Source: JBKQWK01 sp052139595
Lineage (GTDB): Bacteria > Actinomycetota > Thermoleophilia > UBA2241
Assembly (NCBI GenBank): GCA_052139595.1
Contig: JBKQWK010000041.1
Location: 1 to 16,551 of the forward strand
Reading direction: 5' to 3'
DNA length: 16,551 nt
A program made the position numbers and the translations under genes. Within the stretch, counting starts at the first letter, position 1; every line of letters begins with the position of its first letter. This document shows, in pieces, positions 13,790 to 16,551 of the stretch. A model generated the notes under the pieces. That model ran no database searches. It had not been told where the DNA came from and saw only the letters and a program-made list of their open reading frames with translations.

Positions 13790-14800
13790 ATGGACACTAC
13801 ACTCCCAGCTTTGCGCAAGCTCCGCGGCCGGCACTTCCTCACCGACCTCGACTACACGCGCGAGGAGCTTGAGGACCTGCTCAAGCTGACCGTTCATCTC
13901 AAAGCCCTGCGCACCAAACGCCCACTCACACCCTTCCTACCCGGCCAGCACCTGGCAATGATCTATGAAGCCGCCTCCACGCGCACGCGCGTCAGCTTCG
14001 AGAACGGCTTCGCCGAACTCGGCGGCACAGCCGTCTATCTGCGCCCGGGCGAGATTCACCTGCCCGGGCGTGAGAGCATCGCCGACACGGCGCGCACGCT
14101 CTCGCAGTACAACTCGGCAATTCAGATTCGCTCACAGGCCGACGAGACCGTCAACGAACTGGCCAGGTACGCCAGCGTGCCGGTCATCAACGGCATGGAC
14201 CACGATCGTCACCCCTGCCAGTCGATGAGCGACGCGTTCACGATCCTGGAACATGCCGGCACGCTGGCCGGCGTCACGTTCGCCTACGTCGGTGACGCCG
14301 CTCATCCCTGCAACTCCCTCTCGACAACGCTCACCAAACTCGGCCTCAACGTGCGTATCGGCAATGCTCCCGGCTACGAGATCGCCGCCGAGATCGCCGC
14401 CAATGCTACCCGCTTTGCCGCCGAGAGTGGCGGCTCCTTCCTGCTTACCAACGATCCGATCGAGGCGATCGCCGGCGCCGACTTCATCTACACCGATTGC
14501 TGGTGGTGGACCGGCCAGGAGGACGAGTACAAGGATCGCGTCGCCGCCTTCAAACCGTTTCAGGTCAACCGCGAGTTGTGGAGCCACACCAAGCCGGGCG
14601 CCAGGTTCATGCACTGCCTGCCGGCGATGCGCGGCGAAGAGGTCACCGATGAGATCGCCGACAGCGCAGCGTCGATCATCTTCCCGCAGGCGCAGAACCG
14701 CCTGCACTTCCAGAAAGCCCTGATGCTGGCGCTCATCGGCATCGACGAGCTGCCGGCCGATCCCGCCCTGCACGACATCGGCCGCGCGCTCCTGGCGTAG
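13790..14800 (+). CDS. Ornithine carbamoyltransferase-type enzyme with altered substrate loop (336 aa)
   Basis: Members transfer the carbamoyl group between carbamoyl phosphate and an amine. Carbamoyl-phosphate site residues are present: STRTR (63-67), R114 in IQIRS, HPCQ (141-144) and HCLP (275-278, C276). In ornithine enzymes the second domain has YTDVW.SMG; here the matching stretch is YTDCWWWTGQEDE (235-246), so the SMG loop is WTG (240-242). D236, which contacts the amine in ornithine enzymes, is kept. Putrescine or another acceptor is therefore possible. With carbamate kinase downstream, the likely direction is catabolic, releasing carbamoyl phosphate. The ATG at 13790 has AGGAGG seven bases upstream. 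A longer open frame upstream runs through the promoter and is not coding. It is the first gene of a TetR-controlled operon. Confidence 0.9.
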   Translation: MDTTLPALRKLRGRHFLTDLDYTREELEDLLKLTVHLKALRTKRPLTPFLPGQHLAMIYEAASTRTRVSFENGFAELGGTAVYLRPGEIHLPGRESIADTARTLSQYNSAIQIRSQADETVNELARYASVPVINGMDHDRHPCQSMSDAFTILEHAGTLAGVTFAYVGDAAHPCNSLSTTLTKLGLNVRIGNAPGYEIAAEIAANATRFAAESGGSFLLTNDPIEAIAGADFIYTDCWWWTGQEDEYKDRVAAFKPFQVNRELWSHTKPGARFMHCLPAMRGEEVTDEIADSAASIIFPQAQNRLHFQKALMLALIGIDELPADPALHDIGRALLA

Positions 14801-14802
14801 AA

Positions 14803-14866
14803 GGACACTAGTGCACGAGCTTCAGACACCAGGGCAAGAACCTTGGCGTGTCCACCTCTCTGTGGA
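14803..14866 (+). other. Possible folded RNA between carbamoyltransferase and transporter genes
   Basis: GGACAC (14803-14808) can pair with GTGTCC (14848-14853) around an inner CCAGG/CCTTGG region. Alternatively TCCAC/GTGGA (14851-14855, 14862-14866) forms a small hairpin that competes for 14851-14853. There is no T-run, so read-through to the transporter gene is likely. It may affect mRNA stability or be chance. Confidence 0.25.
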
Positions 14867-14895
14867 TGAACTAGCGAAGGAAAGGGAGCCAAACA

Positions 14896-16377
14896 ATGTC
14901 AACTGAGATCAGCAGCGCACCAGCGGGGGGCACGCTCGCCGACCAGCCCAAAGTCTTCGGACTGTTCAGCATGATCCTCTTCTCGGTGTCGGCGATCCTC
15001 GTCGCCGACACCGTCGCCACCTCGGCCGCCATTGGCGTCCAGGGGCTCACCTACTGGGTCCTGCTGGCGATTCTCTTCTTCATCCCTTATGGGTTCGTCA
15101 CCGCCGAGCTCGGCAGCGCCTGGCCAGACGAAGGCGGAATCTACGTGTGGGTGCGCGAGGCATTCGGACCGTTCTGGGGCACGATGACCGCCTGGCTGTA
15201 CTGGGTGAACGTCGCCTACTGGGCGCCCAGTGTGTTCGTCCTCTTCGCCGGCACCCTGGCAACCGTCTTCTGGGGCAGCATGAGCAAGACGTGGGAAGAG
15301 ATCATCGTCCTCATCCTCATCTGGGTGATGGTCGGCATCGGCGTGCTGCCTCTGTGGCTGAGCAAGTGGGTGCCCAACCTGAGCGCCGCTCTGAAGATGA
15401 TCGTGCTCGTCATTCTCGGCGTCGTCGGGGCTGCGTTTGCCATCAAGAACGGCACCGCTAACTCATTCGCCTTCAAGCAGTGGCTGCCCTCGTGGGGATC
15501 AAACTACGCTTTCCTGCCGATCATCATCTATAGCTTCATGGGCTTTGAGCTGATCAGCTCCGCCGGCGGCGCGATCCGTAATCCCAAGCGCGACGTGCCC
15601 AAGATGATCATTCTCGCCGGCGTCGTGATCGTCGCTGTCTACATGCTGGCCACCTTCGGCATCCTCAGTTCGCTCAAGCTCGCCAACCTCAACATCGTCA
15701 CCGGCATTGCCGACGCTCTGAAGCTCTCGTTCGACAGCGTGCTGCGAGGCTACCACTGGCTGTACAACGTCATCATCGTCGGCCTGCTGTTCACCTTCAT
15801 GGGCAACATGGTCACCTGGTCGATCGGTTCGAACCACAGCATGAGCGCCACCGGCCTCGACAAGACTGCCCCCGGTGTCTTCGGCCACGTGAATCGCCGC
15901 TTTCAGACGCCCGACTACGCCTTCATTCTCATGGGCGTCATCGCCAGCGCCGTGACAATCGTCAACTACGCTTTCTTCGGCAGCGACCAGAACGTCTTCT
16001 GGACGATCTTTGCCCTCTCGTCGATCGTCTTGCTTCTGCCCTACCTGCTCATGTTCCCAGCGCTTCTCGTGCTCCGCAAGACACAGCCCGGCAAACATCG
16101 TCCGTACGTGGTGCCGGGTGGCAAAGTTGGCGCCTGGGTGTGCACCATCCTCGCCGAGGTCGGCATCCTGTTCACCATCGTCCTCTTCTTTCAGCAGGTT
16201 CCCTCAGGCACACCGCGGGCGACCTACTGGGGCATCACCGGCGTGGGGACGGCCATCTCCGTCCTCGTCGGCTGGTGGCTCTATCACCATGCCAATCGCC
16301 ACCAGCAACCCGAAACACCGGTAGCAGCCCACGCAGCCAAGGCAAACGAAGCACATGCCGCCGAGGCTGAGGGATGA
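14896..16377 (+). CDS. APC-family amino-acid permease/antiporter (493 aa)
   Basis: This is an integral membrane transporter with about 12 hydrophobic spans. The first unwound helix region (FSMILFSVSAILVADTVATSAAIGVQGL), the PYGFVTAELGSAWPDEGGIYVWVREAFG segment after helix 2 and SFMGFELISSAGGAIRNPKRDVPK in the middle are typical of the APC superfamily. The layout resembles the glutamate/GABA (GadC-like) antiporter group. The ATG at 14896 has GGGAG seven bases upstream. The C-terminal 30 residues are His/Ala/Glu-rich and cytoplasmic. It lies 95 bp after the carbamoyltransferase and just before carbamate kinase, so it probably imports the pathway substrate or exchanges it for a product, as ArcD or AguD do in other bacteria. 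The substrate is inferred from context only. Confidence 0.92.
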   Translation: MSTEISSAPAGGTLADQPKVFGLFSMILFSVSAILVADTVATSAAIGVQGLTYWVLLAILFFIPYGFVTAELGSAWPDEGGIYVWVREAFGPFWGTMTAWLYWVNVAYWAPSVFVLFAGTLATVFWGSMSKTWEEIIVLILIWVMVGIGVLPLWLSKWVPNLSAALKMIVLVILGVVGAAFAIKNGTANSFAFKQWLPSWGSNYAFLPIIIYSFMGFELISSAGGAIRNPKRDVPKMIILAGVVIVAVYMLATFGILSSLKLANLNIVTGIADALKLSFDSVLRGYHWLYNVIIVGLLFTFMGNMVTWSIGSNHSMSATGLDKTAPGVFGHVNRRFQTPDYAFILMGVIASAVTIVNYAFFGSDQNVFWTIFALSSIVLLLPYLLMFPALLVLRKTQPGKHRPYVVPGGKVGAWVCTILAEVGILFTIVLFFQQVPSGTPRATYWGITGVGTAISVLVGWWLYHHANRHQQPETPVAAHAAKANEAHAAEAEG

Positions 16378-16379
16378 CC

Positions 16380-16551
16380 ATGGCCGACGCGCCCACGCCC
16401 GCGGGCACGCCCACGCCCACCGGCAAGACCGTCGTTGTCGCCCTCGGCGGCAACGCCATCCTGCAACCGGGCCAGGTCGGCACCTTCGAAGAGCAGCTGA
16501 TCAACGTCGATGGTGCCATGCGCCGCATCGCCACCTTGGTCGAGGCCGGCT
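16380..16551 (+). CDS. arcC: Carbamate kinase, N-terminal part (runs off right edge)
   Basis: The first 57 codons are visible. After a Pro/Thr-rich lead (MADAPTPAGTPTPTGK) comes TVVVALGGNAILQPGQVGTFEEQL, the phosphate-binding start of the carbamate kinase/amino-acid kinase fold, followed by NVDGAMRRIATLVEAG. The enzyme makes ATP from carbamoyl phosphate and ADP. The ATG at 16380 has GAGGG six bases upstream; an in-frame ATG at 16374 overlaps the permease stop (ATGA) and is an alternative. Both options show coupling to the permease gene. The lead before the fold is longer than in most homologues. Catalytic residues beyond the window cannot be checked. Confidence 0.88.
   Translation, partial: MADAPTPAGTPTPTGKTVVVALGGNAILQPGQVGTFEEQLINVDGAMRRIATLVEAG

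Noticed and set aside
1..16551. CRISPR array or tandem repeat block
   Set aside because: No regularly spaced repeats were seen anywhere in the window.

Overview
This is a GC-rich bacterial window (roughly two-thirds G+C by eye). An SOS-controlled dnaE2, a Gram-positive/actinobacterial-type LexA box (CGAACATATGTTCG), GTG starts with strong GGAGG ribosome binding sites, a lipoprotein and a secreted Amidase_6-type wall enzyme together suggest a high-GC Gram-positive, most likely an Actinomycetota lineage. The genus cannot be fixed from the sequence. An archaeal-type ornithine cyclodeaminase-like gene hints at a less-studied branch.

Left part (1-4561): a decayed fragment of an IS3-family transposase runs off the left edge. 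Beside it are two small leftward genes of unknown function (66 and 60 aa). A 360-bp divergent intergenic region follows, with a perfect 13-bp hairpin and a 24-bp perfect palindrome that is a LexA/SOS box overlapping a TTGACA -35 element. It drives dnaE2, the error-prone DNA polymerase III alpha subunit. No imuA or imuB partner is visible in the window.

Middle part (4562-9336): a leftward lipoprotein carries a ComEC-like metallo-beta-lactamase domain and a C-terminal cysteine cluster. A mostly non-coding stretch of about 450 bp follows, then a rightward pair of a small zinc-finger protein and a tyrosine recombinase with a complete catalytic set. The recombinase gene ends where a leftward secreted amidase gene loses its C-terminal half, so an integration or rearrangement appears to have broken the amidase. 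Short direct and inverted repeats of a CTGGCG-containing motif flank the recombinase gene.

Right part (9589-16551): two divergent operons meet at a short control region next to a TetR-family gene. The leftward operon is tetR, a short-chain dehydrogenase, an EamA/DMT transporter and a TIGR00300-type (archaeal ornithine cyclodeaminase-like) enzyme, with touching or nearly touching genes. The rightward operon is an ornithine-type carbamoyltransferase, an APC amino-acid transporter and the start of carbamate kinase. A 20-bp imperfect palindrome lies just downstream of the rightward -10 and inside the leftward promoter spacer, so one repressor could control both sides. The inferred job is energy-yielding catabolism through ornithine or a related amine and carbamoyl phosphate, giving ATP through carbamate kinase and proline plus ammonia through the cyclodeaminase-like enzyme. 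The carbamoyltransferase has an altered substrate loop (WTG instead of SMG), so its true acceptor is open.
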